Shown here: piece by piece, positions 26,922 through 36,387 of the stretch
Layout of the letters: each line of letters opens with the position of its first letter
Numbering within the stretch: the first letter of the stretch is position 1
Assembly: GCF_012276985.1 (NCBI RefSeq)
Contig: NZ_JAAXMM010000004.1
Location: 303,736 to 367,735, forward strand
Origin: Agrobacterium sp. a22-2
GTDB lineage: Bacteria > Pseudomonadota > Alphaproteobacteria > Rhizobiales > Rhizobiaceae
Direction of reading: 5' to 3'
DNA length: 64,000 nt
Position numbers and translations under genes: made by a program
Notes under the pieces: model-generated
What the model was told of the DNA's origin: nothing
Databases searched by the model: none
Seen by the model: the letters and a program-made list of their open reading frames with translations, nothing else

Positions 26922-27882
26922 ATTCCTGAGAGCCGCGATCATCCTGACCGCATTCCTGTCGGCCGTCCAGGTGGCCACGATCACTACCGCCTCCGCCGCA
27001 AGCTGCAATGCCAGCGTCGATGCGCTGAACTTCGGCAACGTCGATACGCTGTCTGGATCGACCGCCGACGGTACCGCGCAGGTCACGATCAGTTGCGATG
27101 ACGTCGACACCTCCGAAACGACGGTGACGGTCTGTGCCAATTTCGGCGCGGGCAGCGGCGGCGCCTCCGGCAGCGTCCGCCACATGTTGTCGGGCGGGGA
27201 AGAACTCGATTACCAGCTTTATGGCGACAGCGGCCGCGGTGCGTCCTGGGGGACCTACAATGACACGACCCTCGGGCAGCCCAAGACCATCCAGCTCTCA
27301 GCTTCCGACGGTACGGCAAGCGGCAGCGTGACAGTCTACGGAACCGTCAGCGCCGGTCAAACATCGGCCACGACCGGTTCCTATCTCTCGTCCTTCAGCG
27401 GCTCCGATGCTTCATTCTACTATGCGGAAGGCAGTTCGCTGGACTGCGCCGCGCCCACCACCGGGACTTTGACGCAGGCGGACTTTACCGTGGATGCCAC
27501 GGTTGCCGCCAATTGCCTCATCGAGATTGAGGACATCGATTTTGGCATCCATGGCATCATTGATACGGAGGTGACGGCAACCGGCGGCATCGACGTCACC
27601 TGCACGCCGGGCACTACCTATTCCATCTCCATGGACGGCGGATTGACCGGCGCCACCGATCCGGAACAGCGCCTGATGCAATCTGGCAGCAATACCATTG
27701 CCTATGGACTTTATTCCGACGCCAGCCATAGCACTCCTTGGGGCTCGGCCAGCGCCAACCTGGTCTCAGGCACGGGGGCGGGCTCCGTGGAATCTCTGCC
27801 GGTCTATGGCCGGGTCGAACCGCAATCCGCTGCGCCGGGGCAATATAGCGACACCGTCGTTGTGACCATTACCTACTACTGA
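26902..27882 (+). CDS. two-domain SCPU protein, likely CsuE-type tip adhesin
   Basis: 326 residues. Signal peptide to about residue 33 (ASA), then two SCPU domains, about 34-175 and 185-326, each with paired cysteines. The N-terminal domain differs (longer loops, Ser/Gly rich), while the C-terminal one closely resembles the pilin at 23506 (GIIDTEV, VYGRVEP, YSDTVVVTITY). This two-domain layout is that of tip adhesins in Csu pili, where the C-terminal domain docks to the fibre and the N-terminal domain binds surfaces. Last gene of the operon; overlaps the usher by 20 bases. Confidence 0.85.
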   Translation: MRYADPRFLRAAIILTAFLSAVQVATITTASAASCNASVDALNFGNVDTLSGSTADGTAQVTISCDDVDTSETTVTVCANFGAGSGGASGSVRHMLSGGEELDYQLYGDSGRGASWGTYNDTTLGQPKTIQLSASDGTASGSVTVYGTVSAGQTSATTGSYLSSFSGSDASFYYAEGSSLDCAAPTTGTLTQADFTVDATVAANCLIEIEDIDFGIHGIIDTEVTATGGIDVTCTPGTTYSISMDGGLTGATDPEQRLMQSGSNTIAYGLYSDASHSTPWGSASANLVSGTGAGSVESLPVYGRVEPQSAAPGQYSDTVVVTITYY

Positions 27883-28106
27883 AACGTGTCGCGATCTTCA
27901 TATGTGCTCCCTACGCTCTAGTTTTCCGTTCCTCTGCGAGCAGGTTGTCGGTATGACCTGCGATGAGCGCCTGTGGGGGGCGAATCGTCTGCGGGTTTCT
28001 CTTCCGGCACGTTCGACCCAACCATCGGCGTCACATATCCACCGGCCGCGCCAACCTTTCGGAAACCCTTGGCGGCGATGATGGGTAGGTATGAAAGGGT
28101 CTCTGC

Positions 28107-28850
28107 ATGTCGACATCTGCCACTTCCAGGAAACGGCCGCGCAAGCGCCGCAAATCGACCTCGGCAAGGCAATCCGGAGCGGGCCTCTGGCCTTGGCTGA
28201 TGGCGCTGGTTGTCGTGGCGGGCGGCATTGCTGCTTATGAGAACAGGGCCGATGTTGTGGGGCTCGTCTCCTACTACATGCCGCATGGCGAGAGAAAGGA
28301 AACGGCGCGCAGCCAGCCGGCCGAGCGCTCGTCGGAGCGACCCGCCAAGCCCGAGACACGGTCTGCGCCGCCCAAGCCGCCGGTGCCGCGCGCTAGGGAC
28401 GTGGTCAACGCGGACAAGGCGCCCGTGCCGCCAGCGGCGATCGGGCCTGATCTGCCCAAGCCACCCGTGCCGGACGGTCGCCCGGTCGATGCGCCGCCGA
28501 TCGGTCGTGGCTATACCGCCAAGTTCTATTTCTGCGGTACGTCGGGGCTCGACAATTGCGTGGTCGATGGCGATACGTTCTGGCATCAGAAGACGCGGAT
28601 CGAGCTTGCCGATATCGTCGCTCCGGAGACCGAGCGGGCCAAATGCCAGCAGGAACGTGATCTCGGCTTTGCCGCCAAGGTGCGGCTGCGCGATCTCTTG
28701 AATGCCGGCGCCTTCGAACTGACCGTGCTGAAGGGGCAGGGCGATGCGTCGCAACGGGTGGTGACGCGCGGCGGCCGTTCGCTGGGCGCCATGCTGGTTT
28801 CGGAAGGTCTTGCGCATCCGAGGATGGGCAAGCCGCGGCCGTGGTGCTAA
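28107..28850 (+). CDS. membrane-anchored SNase-like (thermonuclease-fold) protein
   Basis: 247 residues. A basic N-terminus (RKRPRKRRK) leads into one transmembrane helix (about 27-45), then a Pro/Arg/Glu-rich linker to about 130, and a C-terminal staphylococcal-nuclease-like domain: VVDGDTF, RIELADIVAPE and LGAMLVSEGLAHP are recognisable. Some nuclease active-site residues look present (Asp in GDT, Arg in TRIEL) while the second Arg/Glu pair is less clear, so activity is uncertain. Likely faces the periplasm. Immediately downstream of the pilus patch and convergent with aapP. Confidence 0.8.
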   Translation: MSTSATSRKRPRKRRKSTSARQSGAGLWPWLMALVVVAGGIAAYENRADVVGLVSYYMPHGERKETARSQPAERSSERPAKPETRSAPPKPPVPRARDVVNADKAPVPPAAIGPDLPKPPVPDGRPVDAPPIGRGYTAKFYFCGTSGLDNCVVDGDTFWHQKTRIELADIVAPETERAKCQQERDLGFAAKVRLRDLLNAGAFELTVLKGQGDASQRVVTRGGRSLGAMLVSEGLAHPRMGKPRPWC

Positions 28851-28867
28851 GCCCAAATCAATTCCCA

Positions 28868-28903
28868 TGAAAAAACCCGCCGCGGCGTGCTGCCGGGCGG
28901 GTT
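28868..28903 (-). terminator. intrinsic terminator of the aap operon
   Basis: Read leftwards, AACCCGCC/GGCGGGTT forms an eight-base GC-rich stem followed by a run of six T. Located 36 bases after the aapP stop. Confidence 0.8.
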
Positions 28904-28938
28904 GAAAAGGCAAGCGGCTTCAGCCGCGTCGTTGCTGA

Positions 28939-29712
28939 TCAGTGCAGGATCTGGCTCAGGAACAGTTTTGTGCGCTCATGCTGCGGATTGTCGAAGAACT
29001 CGGCCGGTGCATTCTGTTCGACGATCTGGCCCTGGTCCATGAAGATGACCCGGTTGGCGACCTGGCGGGCAAAGCCCATTTCATGGGTGACGCACAGCAT
29101 GGTCATGCCTTCTTCGGCAAGGCCCACCATGGTGTCGAGCACTTCCTTGATCATTTCCGGATCGAGCGCCGAGGTCGGCTCATCGAACAGCATGATCTTC
29201 GGGTTCATGCAGAGCGAGCGGGCGATCGCCACGCGCTGCTGCTGGCCGCCCGACAGCTGGCCCGGATATTTATTGGCCTGTTCCGGGATCTTGACGCGCT
29301 TCAGGAAATGCATGGCGATCTCTTCGGCCTGCTTCTTGGGCATCTTGCGGACCCAGATCGGGGCCAGCGTGCAGTTTTCCAGAATCGTCAGGTGCGGGAA
29401 GAGATTGAAGTGCTGGAACACCATGCCGACTTCACGGCGCACTTCGTCGATCTTTTTCAGGTCGTTGGTCAGTTCGATATTGTCGACGAAGATGTTGCCG
29501 GACTGGTGTTCCTCCAGCCGGTTGATGCAGCGGATCATCGTCGATTTGCCGGAGCCCGAGGGGCCGGCGATGACGATGCGTTCGCCGCGCATGACCTTCA
29601 GGTTGATGTCGCGCAGCACGTGGAAGTCGCCATACCATTTGTTCATGGAGACGATTTCGACAGCCACGTCGGTGTCGGAGACGGTGAGGTTCTTGGGTTG
29701 GGCGTCAGCCAT
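28939..29712 (-). CDS. aapP: general L-amino-acid ABC transporter ATPase
   Basis: 257 residues with the Walker [10 protein letters not shown], signature LSGGQQQR, Walker [13 protein letters not shown] and switch His in CVTHEMG. Energises uptake of L-amino acids by the Aap system on the cytoplasmic side. Last gene of aapJQMP, 15 bases after aapM. The family has broad substrate range in rhizobia. Confidence 0.96.
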   Translation of the reverse strand: MADAQPKNLTVSDTDVAVEIVSMNKWYGDFHVLRDINLKVMRGERIVIAGPSGSGKSTMIRCINRLEEHQSGNIFVDNIELTNDLKKIDEVRREVGMVFQHFNLFPHLTILENCTLAPIWVRKMPKKQAEEIAMHFLKRVKIPEQANKYPGQLSGGQQQRVAIARSLCMNPKIMLFDEPTSALDPEMIKEVLDTMVGLAEEGMTMLCVTHEMGFARQVANRVIFMDQGQIVEQNAPAEFFDNPQHERTKLFLSQILH

Positions 29713-29727
29713 GGTTTTCCCCTTGTG

Positions 29728-30888
29728 TTATCGTTTGTGGCCGGTGTCGAGATGGCGCTCCATGAAGCCGGAATATCGCGACATGCTGAAGCAGAAGATC
29801 CAGAAGATGAAGCCGGCAAAGACCAGGCCGGTGAGCGGCGTGACCGGAGAGGCCCAGCTGGCATCGGTGAAGTTCAGACGGACGATGCCAAGCAGATCGA
29901 ACATGCCGATGATCGACACCAGGGACGTATCCTTGAAGAGGCCGATGAAGGTGTTGACGATGCCGGGAATGACCAGCTTGATGGCCTGCGGCAGCACGAT
30001 CAGCCGCGTCTTCTGCCAATAGCTGAGACCGAGCGAATCGGCGCCTTCATATTGGCCTTTCGGGATGGCCTGCAGGCCGCCGCGGATGACCTCAGCCATA
30101 TAGGCGGAGGCAAACAGGGCGACACCGACCAGGGCGCGCAGGAAGTTGTCGATCGTCCAGCCGGTCGGCAGGAAAAGCGGCAACATGACATTGGCCATGA
30201 ACAGCACCGTGATCAGCGGCACGCCGCGAATGACCTCGATGAAAACGACGCAGAGCGTCTTGACCACAGGCATTTGCGACCGACGACCGAGCGCGAGAAG
30301 GATCCCGACCGGCAGCGACACGGCGATCCCGACAAAAGACAGGATCAGGGTCACCATCAGGCCACCCCAGAGCGGGGTTTCCACTTCGGCCAGGCCGAAG
30401 ACGCCGCCATGCAGCAGGAAGAAGGCGACGATCGGGAAGATGACGAACAGCAGAATGGCATTGAGGCCCTTACGCGGCAGCGACGGCTTCAGGAGCGGCG
30501 CCAGAAGCACGACGAACAGGACGGCAACCAGTATGACGCGCCAGCGTTCGTCAAGCGGATAGCGACCGAACATGAACTGCTCGAAGCGATCCCCGACGAA
30601 GGCCCAGCAGGCGCCGCTCCAGCCTTCCGGCTGGATGCCGCCGCTCTGTACCACCGTGGCGCAGACCGAGCGATCCGCACCGACCCAGGCCGCCTGGATG
30701 AACAGCCAGTTTATGGCACCCGGAAGTGAGGTGGCCAGGATGAAGATGGCGATCACCGTCAGCACGACATCCTTGGGGGTGGCAAGCAGGTTGGTTCTGA
30801 TCCAACCGGATACACTGTGACTGCTCAAGGGAGCCGGCTCGGGCGCCAGCATTTCGGTTCTGACGAAGGAGATTTCCTTGGTTTTCAT
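29728..30888 (-). CDS. aapM: general L-amino-acid ABC transporter permease
   Basis: 386 residues, long permease of the His/Glu/Gln family with an N-terminal extension including a periplasmic loop (with Cys-containing SVCATVVQ), and a C-terminal permease core with the EAA-type loop ([21 protein letters not shown]). Pairs with AapQ to form the membrane channel. Begins three bases after the aapQ stop. Assignment as AapM rests on its order between aapQ and aapP and on its length. Confidence 0.95.
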   Translation of the reverse strand: MKTKEISFVRTEMLAPEPAPLSSHSVSGWIRTNLLATPKDVVLTVIAIFILATSLPGAINWLFIQAAWVGADRSVCATVVQSGGIQPEGWSGACWAFVGDRFEQFMFGRYPLDERWRVILVAVLFVVLLAPLLKPSLPRKGLNAILLFVIFPIVAFFLLHGGVFGLAEVETPLWGGLMVTLILSFVGIAVSLPVGILLALGRRSQMPVVKTLCVVFIEVIRGVPLITVLFMANVMLPLFLPTGWTIDNFLRALVGVALFASAYMAEVIRGGLQAIPKGQYEGADSLGLSYWQKTRLIVLPQAIKLVIPGIVNTFIGLFKDTSLVSIIGMFDLLGIVRLNFTDASWASPVTPLTGLVFAGFIFWIFCFSMSRYSGFMERHLDTGHKR

Positions 30889-30891
30889 GGT

Positions 30892-32085
30892 TTATCTCTC
30901 CACCAGGGCCATCTTGGCATTGAACCAGTTCATGAACAGCGATGTGGCGATGCTGATGGTCAGATAAACGACCAGCCAGATCGAGACGATTTCGATGGCC
31001 TGGCCCGTCTGGTTCATCGTCGTGCCGCCGGTTGACACCAGTTCGGGAAAGCCGACCGCAACGCCCAGCGAGGAATTCTTGGTGAGATTGAGATACTGGC
31101 TGGTCAGCGGCGGGATGATGATGCGCATGGCCTGCGGAACGACAACGAGCCGTGTGGTTGCCGTGGGCTGCAGGCCGAGAGCCGAGGCCGCTTCCGTTTG
31201 TCCTTTGGACACGCCGCGGATGCCGGCGCGGATGATCTCGGCGATGAAGGCGGCGGTGTAGAAGGACAGCGCCAGATAGAGGGCGACGAATTCCGGCGCG
31301 ACGACCGATCCGCCGGTCAGGTTGAATTTTCCAGCAATCGGGTAATCGAAGCTGAGCGGCGCGCCGACGGCCAGAAAGGCGACGAGCGGCAGGCCAATGA
31401 CGAGGGCGATGATCGTCCAGACGGTATGAAACTGCTGGCCGGTCTTCATCTGGCGCTGCTTGGCCCAGCGGGCAACGATGACCGATGCAACGATGGCGAT
31501 AAGAAGGGCGGCCGGAATGACCCAGCTGCCTTCACCCCAGATCGGCTTCGGGAAGGCGAAGCCGCGATTGTTGAGGAAGGTGTTGAAGGGCAGCTGCAGC
31601 GAATCCCGCACCTGCGGCAAGGAGGACAGAACGCCGCTGTACCAGAAGAAAATGACCAGCAGCGGCGGAATGTTGCGGAACACCTCGACATAGACGGTGC
31701 AGAGCTTGGCAACCAGCCAGTTCTTCGACAGGCGACCGATGCCGATGATGAAGCCGATGACCGTCGCCGTGATGATGCCGGTGACGGCGACCAGCAGCGT
31801 GTTCAGGAGGCCGACGATGATGGCGCGGCCGTAGGTCGAATCGCTGGAATACGGGATCAGCGACGTTCCGACATCGAAACCGGCGCGGCCGTTCAGGAAT
31901 CCGTAGCCCGATGCGGTGTTGGAACGGGCAAGGTTGGTGGAGACGTTATGGCTGATCGTCCAGATGGCCAGAACAACCACCACGGCGGTTAGAACCTGGA
32001 AAAAGATGCTACGCACCTTTGGGTCGTATATCAGGGAGCTTCTGGATGCCCCTTGCGACGATGCATGAATGGCATGATCTGTCAT
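30892..32085 (-). CDS. aapQ: general L-amino-acid ABC transporter permease
   Basis: 397 residues from the ATG at 32085 (start MTDHAIHASS fits homologues; an 18-residue upstream extension is rejected because it reads into the hairpin region). Permease with about eight helices and the EAA loop ASALGLQPTATTRLVVVPQAMR. Subunit of the Aap uptake channel. Separated from aapJ by about 100 bases holding a stable hairpin. Confidence 0.95.
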   Translation of the reverse strand: MTDHAIHASSQGASRSSLIYDPKVRSIFFQVLTAVVVVLAIWTISHNVSTNLARSNTASGYGFLNGRAGFDVGTSLIPYSSDSTYGRAIIVGLLNTLLVAVTGIITATVIGFIIGIGRLSKNWLVAKLCTVYVEVFRNIPPLLVIFFWYSGVLSSLPQVRDSLQLPFNTFLNNRGFAFPKPIWGEGSWVIPAALLIAIVASVIVARWAKQRQMKTGQQFHTVWTIIALVIGLPLVAFLAVGAPLSFDYPIAGKFNLTGGSVVAPEFVALYLALSFYTAAFIAEIIRAGIRGVSKGQTEAASALGLQPTATTRLVVVPQAMRIIIPPLTSQYLNLTKNSSLGVAVGFPELVSTGGTTMNQTGQAIEIVSIWLVVYLTISIATSLFMNWFNAKMALVER

Positions 32086-32150
32086 GCGTTGCCCTATCCC
32101 CTGTGACCACTTTGGGTCTTTTTGTTTTTGTTCCCACATTCAAGACAAAC

Positions 32151-32170
32151 AAGGCGGCCGAAGCCGCCTT
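32151..32170 (-). terminator. hairpin between aapJ and aapQ
   Basis: Eight-base GC-rich stem AAGGCGGC/GCCGCCTT with a tetraloop, 16 bases after the aapJ stop. No full T-run follows. Such hairpins after binding-protein genes usually cause partial termination or protect the 5' message, giving more AapJ than permease (family knowledge). Confidence 0.65.
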
Positions 32171-32186
32171 GCTGTCTAACCGATGC

Positions 32187-33212
32187 TTAGCGGATCGGCG
32201 GTGCGTATTGCAGGCCGCCCTTGGACCACAGCGCGTTGAGGCCGCGCTCGATCTTCAGCGGCGTGTTCACGCCGATGTTGCGCTCGAACACCTCGCCGTA
32301 ATTGCCGACGGCTTTGACGATGTTGTAGGCCCAGTCGTTGGTCAGGCCGAGGTCGGTGCCGATCTTGCTGTCGGCTTCAGCGCCGAGGAAGCGCTTGATA
32401 TCCGGGTTGGTCGAGGTCTTCATTTCGTCGACATTGGCCTGGGTTACGCCGAACTCTTCAGCCTGCACCATGGCATACTGCGTCCAGGAAACGATGTCGA
32501 ACCACTTGTCGTCGCCCTGGCGGACGGCCGGGCCAAGCGGCTCCTTGGAGATGATTTCCGGCAGGACGATGTGCTCGTCAGGGTTGGACAGCGTCAGGCG
32601 GATCGAATACAGGCCCGACTGGTCGGTGGTGTAAACGTCGCAACGGCCGGCCTGGTAGGCGGCATTCACTTCTTCGAGCTTTTCGAAGACGACCGGGTTG
32701 TACTGAAGGTTGTTGGCCTTGAAGTAGTCGGCGAGGTTCAGTTCGGTGGTGGTGCCGGACTGGACGCAAACGGCAGCGCCGGACAGTTCGAGAGCCGACT
32801 TCACGTTGAGGTTCTTCGGAACCATGAAGCCCTGGCCGTCATAATAGTTGACGGTGCGGAAGTTGAAGCCGAGCGCTGTGTCGCGGCTGATGGTCCAGGT
32901 GGTGTTACGCACCAGCACATCGACTTCGCCCGACTGCAGGGCGGTAAAGCGGCTCTGGGCGGTCGTCGGGGTATACTTGACCTTGGTCGCGTCGCCGAAG
33001 ACTGCAGCGGCAATGGCCTTGCAGTAGTCGACGTCGAAACCGGTCCAGTTGCCGGAAGCGTCGGGCGAGGCGAAGCCGGCAAGACCGGTGTTCACGCCGC
33101 ATTGTACGAAGCCTTTAGCCTTCACGTCGTCAAGGGTGGCAGCAGATGCAGCCGATGCGCCAAATCCCAGGACCGCAGCGCCCAAGGCGGCTGACAGGAG
33201 CTTATTGTTCAT
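32187..33212 (-). CDS. aapJ: general L-amino-acid-binding periplasmic protein
   Basis: 341 residues from the ATG at 33212, which gives a signal peptide ending ASA at about residue 24; upstream in-frame starts lack this. The SBP_bac_3 fold is clear, with CGVNTGLAGFASPDASGNWTGFDVDYCKA near the mature N-terminus and QSRFTALQSGEVDVLVRNTTWTISRD in the middle. Captures L-amino acids in the periplasm for AapQMP. First gene of the operon, divergent from metC. Confidence 0.96.
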   Translation of the reverse strand: MNNKLLSAALGAAVLGFGASAASAATLDDVKAKGFVQCGVNTGLAGFASPDASGNWTGFDVDYCKAIAAAVFGDATKVKYTPTTAQSRFTALQSGEVDVLVRNTTWTISRDTALGFNFRTVNYYDGQGFMVPKNLNVKSALELSGAAVCVQSGTTTELNLADYFKANNLQYNPVVFEKLEEVNAAYQAGRCDVYTTDQSGLYSIRLTLSNPDEHIVLPEIISKEPLGPAVRQGDDKWFDIVSWTQYAMVQAEEFGVTQANVDEMKTSTNPDIKRFLGAEADSKIGTDLGLTNDWAYNIVKAVGNYGEVFERNIGVNTPLKIERGLNALWSKGGLQYAPPIR

Positions 33213-33572
33213 TTTTCCCAACCTTTTAACTGTTTTCTTTTCCATTCGACGGCGACCAATACGGGCCAAAGCCCAGCCACCTGCCTGCTCGCGGCCCTCC
33301 CGGTGCGAGCAGGCCTATCACAGTCTTAAATGGACGCAGGGTCAAGTGTTGATGCCGATAATTGAGGCGAAACGGATAAATTCGGAAAAAGCGGTTGAAA
33401 AACAGGCAGAAAATGTTGAATTAGTCACGGCTTTGATTAAAAAAAGGACGTTTGCAAGCGCTTTGGACAGCGATTTCAACCGTGCCGAACAGTCCAGACA
33501 AGGCTTGACCTGACTGGCACGGGCCGTCACAAATCGGGCTTCGAACCTCGCCATGAAAGGCCATCTTACAAA
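33213..33572. other. divergent control region between aapJ and metC
   Basis: 360 bases without a gene. It holds both promoters but I cannot assign a firm -10 or -35 for aapJ. For metC, a TTGACC at about 33504 is a possible -35. No SAM-II or other known riboswitch signature was found upstream of metC. Confidence 0.5.
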
Positions 33573-34763
33573 ATGAAAGACAGGAAAGAACTGCTGGCCG
33601 GCGCCGGCACGGATACGCGGCTTTGCCATATCGGTTACGACCCGTCGAGCTATCACGGTTTCGTCAATCCGCCGGTCGTGCATGCTTCGACGGTGCTGTT
33701 TCCCAACGTCAAGACGATGGAGACGCGGGGACAGAAATACACTTACGGAACCCGTGGAACACCGACCACCGATGCGCTATGCGAGGCGATCGACGAGTTG
33801 GAAGGTTCGGCGGGCACGATCCTCGTCCCTTCGGGCCTTGCCGCGATTACCGTGCCGTTCCTGGCGTTCCTGTCGCCGGGTGACCATGCGCTGATCGTCG
33901 ATTCGGTCTATTCGCCCTGCCGGCATTTCTGCGACACCATGCTGACGCGGCTCGGCGTCGAGGTCGAATATTACGATCCGACGGTGGGTGCCGGGATCGA
34001 GGCGCTGATCAAGCCGAATACCAGACTGGTGCATACCGAGGCGCCGGCGTCCAACACGTTCGAGATGCAGGATATCGGCGCGATTTCGGCCGCCGCCCAC
34101 AGGCACGGCTGCGTCGTCACCATGGACAATACCTGGGCCACGCCGCTCTATTTCCGGCCGCTCGATTTCGGCGTCGATATTTCCATGCATGCGGCGACGA
34201 AATATCCCTCGGGCCATTCCGATATCCTGATGGGCACGGTTTCGGCCAATGCCAAGCACTGGCAGCGGTTGCAGGAAGCCAATATCACGCTCGGCATCTG
34301 CGGCACGCCGGACGATTCCTACCAGATCCTGCGCGGCCTGCGCACCATGAACCTGCGGCTGGAGCATCATAACAGAAGCGCCCTGTCGGTTGCCAGCTGG
34401 CTGGAAGGCCACCGCGATGTCGCCCGCGTGCTGCATCCGGCGCTGCCGAGCTTTCCGGGACACGAGATCTGGAAGCGCGACTTCAAGGGGGCGAGCGGCA
34501 TCTTTTCCTTCGTGCTTGCCGTCGACGAACCGACACAATTCAAGCCGAAGGCGCGGGCGTTCCTGGATGCGCTGCGTATTTTCGGGCTGGGTTATTCCTG
34601 GGGCGGCTACGAGAGCCTGGCGGTGATGGTCAATCTTGACGACCGCCGGATCTGCAAGGCGCCGACCGACGGACCGGTGATCCGGCTGCAGATCGGCCTG
34701 GAAAATGTCGAGGATATCGTCGCCGATCTTGAAGGCGGCTTTGCCGCGGCCGCGGCCATCTGA
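33573..34763 (+). CDS. metC: cystathionine beta-lyase
   Basis: 396-residue PLP enzyme of the Cys/Met metabolism family. Cleaves cystathionine to homocysteine, pyruvate and ammonia in methionine synthesis. YTYGTRGTPTTDAL binds the neighbouring-subunit PLP phosphate; the Schiff-base lysine is in HAATKYPSGHSD; the C-terminal YSWGGYESL fits MetC rather than MetB. Divergent from aapJ, an order also known from other rhizobia. Its stop lies two bases from the end of the convergent monooxygenase gene. Confidence 0.94.
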   Translation: MKDRKELLAGAGTDTRLCHIGYDPSSYHGFVNPPVVHASTVLFPNVKTMETRGQKYTYGTRGTPTTDALCEAIDELEGSAGTILVPSGLAAITVPFLAFLSPGDHALIVDSVYSPCRHFCDTMLTRLGVEVEYYDPTVGAGIEALIKPNTRLVHTEAPASNTFEMQDIGAISAAAHRHGCVVTMDNTWATPLYFRPLDFGVDISMHAATKYPSGHSDILMGTVSANAKHWQRLQEANITLGICGTPDDSYQILRGLRTMNLRLEHHNRSALSVASWLEGHRDVARVLHPALPSFPGHEIWKRDFKGASGIFSFVLAVDEPTQFKPKARAFLDALRIFGLGYSWGGYESLAVMVNLDDRRICKAPTDGPVIRLQIGLENVEDIVADLEGGFAAAAAI

Positions 34764-34765
34764 TC

Positions 34766-35929
34766 TCAGCCTTTGGCGCGATAGCCGTAGAGCCAGTCCA
34801 GATCCTTGGCCAGGCTCTGCGGCGAGCGCAGCGACAGGACGAGATCACGCCCGAGCCGGATCGGGCCGCGGGCGTGATAGGCGAATTTGTTGAAGGCGCC
34901 GCGGTTGCGCACCCGCGCGGCGCGGGCCTGCCGGACGCTTTCGTAGGCGGCAAGCGCCTGGGGCAGGGGCTGCGTGGCGACAAACCCGGAAAGTTCGAAC
35001 GCATCCTCGATGGCCATGGCCGCACCCTGGGCGGCAAAGGGCATCATCGCATGGGCCGCATCGCCGATCAGCACCGTATCCCTGCCGTTTTGCCAGCGAC
35101 CTGGCCTCGCCTGATAGAGCGGCCAGAGGTTGGGGCGCTCGGCAAGGTCGAGCAGGTCGCGGATTTCCCGATTCCAACCACTGAATTGACCGGCCAGCCC
35201 GGCGCGCTGGGCCGTTGTCCCCTCGGCAAGGAAGGTCTCTCCCGGGCTAATGCCGGCGGCGATCGCCACGATGTTGAAGCCGCCGATCTCCTTCAAGGGA
35301 TAGCAGACCAGATGGGTCCGCGGTCCGAGAAAGGCGGTAACGCTGTGCCTGTCCAGAAAGGCCGGCGCCTGGTCGCCGGGAATGGTGAAACGCCAGGCGA
35401 TGTTGCCGGAAAAGGCAACGCTCGGGCTGCCGGGAATGCGGGCTCGCAGACGCGACCATGCGCCGTCGGCGCCCACCAGCAGGTCGGGCGAACCCGGCAT
35501 GTCAGCGAGCATCTGGTCGGCGGCCGCCGTCTCTATCCGATGCCCGAGGTCGAGCCGGCAGAGCGGGTTGCGCAGCACCGCGGTCAGCAAGGCCTGCTGC
35601 AAGGTGGCGCGGTGGACGACGCCGTAAGGGGCTCCCCAGCGTTCACGGGCAAAGGTTCCGGCCGGAATGGAGGCCAAGGATTTGAGCGATACGCCCGAAA
35701 CGAGACGGATGTGGTCCGGCTCGAACCAGTGCTGTTCGAGCTCTTCCAGGACGCCGAGCTGGCGCAGGATCCGCGATGCATTGGGAGACATCTGCAAACC
35801 GGCGCCGACCTCGCCGAGCTGGGGTGCCTGCTCGAAAATATGAGACGAAATTCCATGCCGTGCAAGCGACAGGGCGGCGGTCAGGCCGGCCATGCCGGCG
35901 CCGACAATCACCGCGGTCTTGATGGACAT
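34766..35929 (-). CDS. FAD-dependent monooxygenase (salicylate-hydroxylase-like)
   Basis: 387 residues of the PHBH-type flavoprotein group. N-terminal GxGxxG in VGAGMAGLTAALSLARHG binds FAD; the GDAAHAMMPFAAQGAAMAIEDA motif binds the flavin pyrophosphate and the DG motif is LLVGADGAWSRLR. NAD(P)H-dependent hydroxylation of an aromatic ring is expected, substrate unknown. Its end is two bases from the convergent metC end; a zinc-finger gene lies upstream on the same strand. Confidence 0.88.
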   Translation of the reverse strand: MSIKTAVIVGAGMAGLTAALSLARHGISSHIFEQAPQLGEVGAGLQMSPNASRILRQLGVLEELEQHWFEPDHIRLVSGVSLKSLASIPAGTFARERWGAPYGVVHRATLQQALLTAVLRNPLCRLDLGHRIETAAADQMLADMPGSPDLLVGADGAWSRLRARIPGSPSVAFSGNIAWRFTIPGDQAPAFLDRHSVTAFLGPRTHLVCYPLKEIGGFNIVAIAAGISPGETFLAEGTTAQRAGLAGQFSGWNREIRDLLDLAERPNLWPLYQARPGRWQNGRDTVLIGDAAHAMMPFAAQGAAMAIEDAFELSGFVATQPLPQALAAYESVRQARAARVRNRGAFNKFAYHARGPIRLGRDLVLSLRSPQSLAKDLDWLYGYRAKG

Positions 35930-35957
35930 GATCTTGCCAATCGCAATGGCTGACGGG

Positions 35958-36203
35958 TCAGGCGGCCTTGATGTGGAAGATGCAGCCCGGCGGATTGGTT
36001 TGTTCGGCCTTCAGCGCCCCATTGTAGCGGTAGAGCGTCGAGCAGTAGGAACAGACCTTTTCGGTGTCGTGGCCAAGGTCGATGAAGATGTGCGGATGAT
36101 CGAAGGGCGCGGATGCGCCCGTGCACATGAACTCCTTGACGCCGATTTCGATGACCTGGTGCCCGCCGTCGTTCTGGAAGTGGGGAATGGTATGGCCGGC
36201 CAT
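35958..36203 (-). CDS. CHCC zinc-finger protein (NDUFS6-like)
   Basis: 81 residues with a zf-CHCC pattern: Cys in FMCTG, His in DHPHIFIDLG, and CSYC before STLYRY. The domain is shared with the NDUFS6 subunit of complex I and small alphaproteobacterial proteins, so a complex I accessory role is possible, but the protein is short and function is not shown. It is 28 bases upstream of the monooxygenase on the same strand and divergent from the hydrolase at 36388. Confidence 0.85.
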   Translation of the reverse strand: MAGHTIPHFQNDGGHQVIEIGVKEFMCTGASAPFDHPHIFIDLGHDTEKVCSYCSTLYRYNGALKAEQTNPPGCIFHIKAA

Positions 36204-36387
36204 GCGTGCGTCTCCGAATGCTTCATTGTTGCGGCGGACATTATCGCCGTTCCTTTAAAATGTGTAGAGCCAAACACAGGATGAACCCACAGAAAATCGT
36301 GGGCTGCGGGGTTTGACCGCAGGGCATCAATCAATATTGTGCCGGCCAACGCTTCTTCTTCCCTCTCCTTGCATGCGGATCGACCTG

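Noticed and set aside
28942..30729. A 595-codon plus-strand frame opposite aapP and aapM
   Set aside because: Antisense to transporter genes with complete Walker and EAA motifs; rich in Asp, Gln and His as expected from reversed codons.
33514..33530. Sigma-54 promoter (TGGCAC) upstream of metC
   Set aside because: TGGCAC is present, but the second half shows GTCAC instead of TTGC(A/T) at the needed distance.
33213..33572. SAM-II riboswitch upstream of metC
   Set aside because: I looked for the pseudoknot core typical of rhizobial met genes and did not find it.
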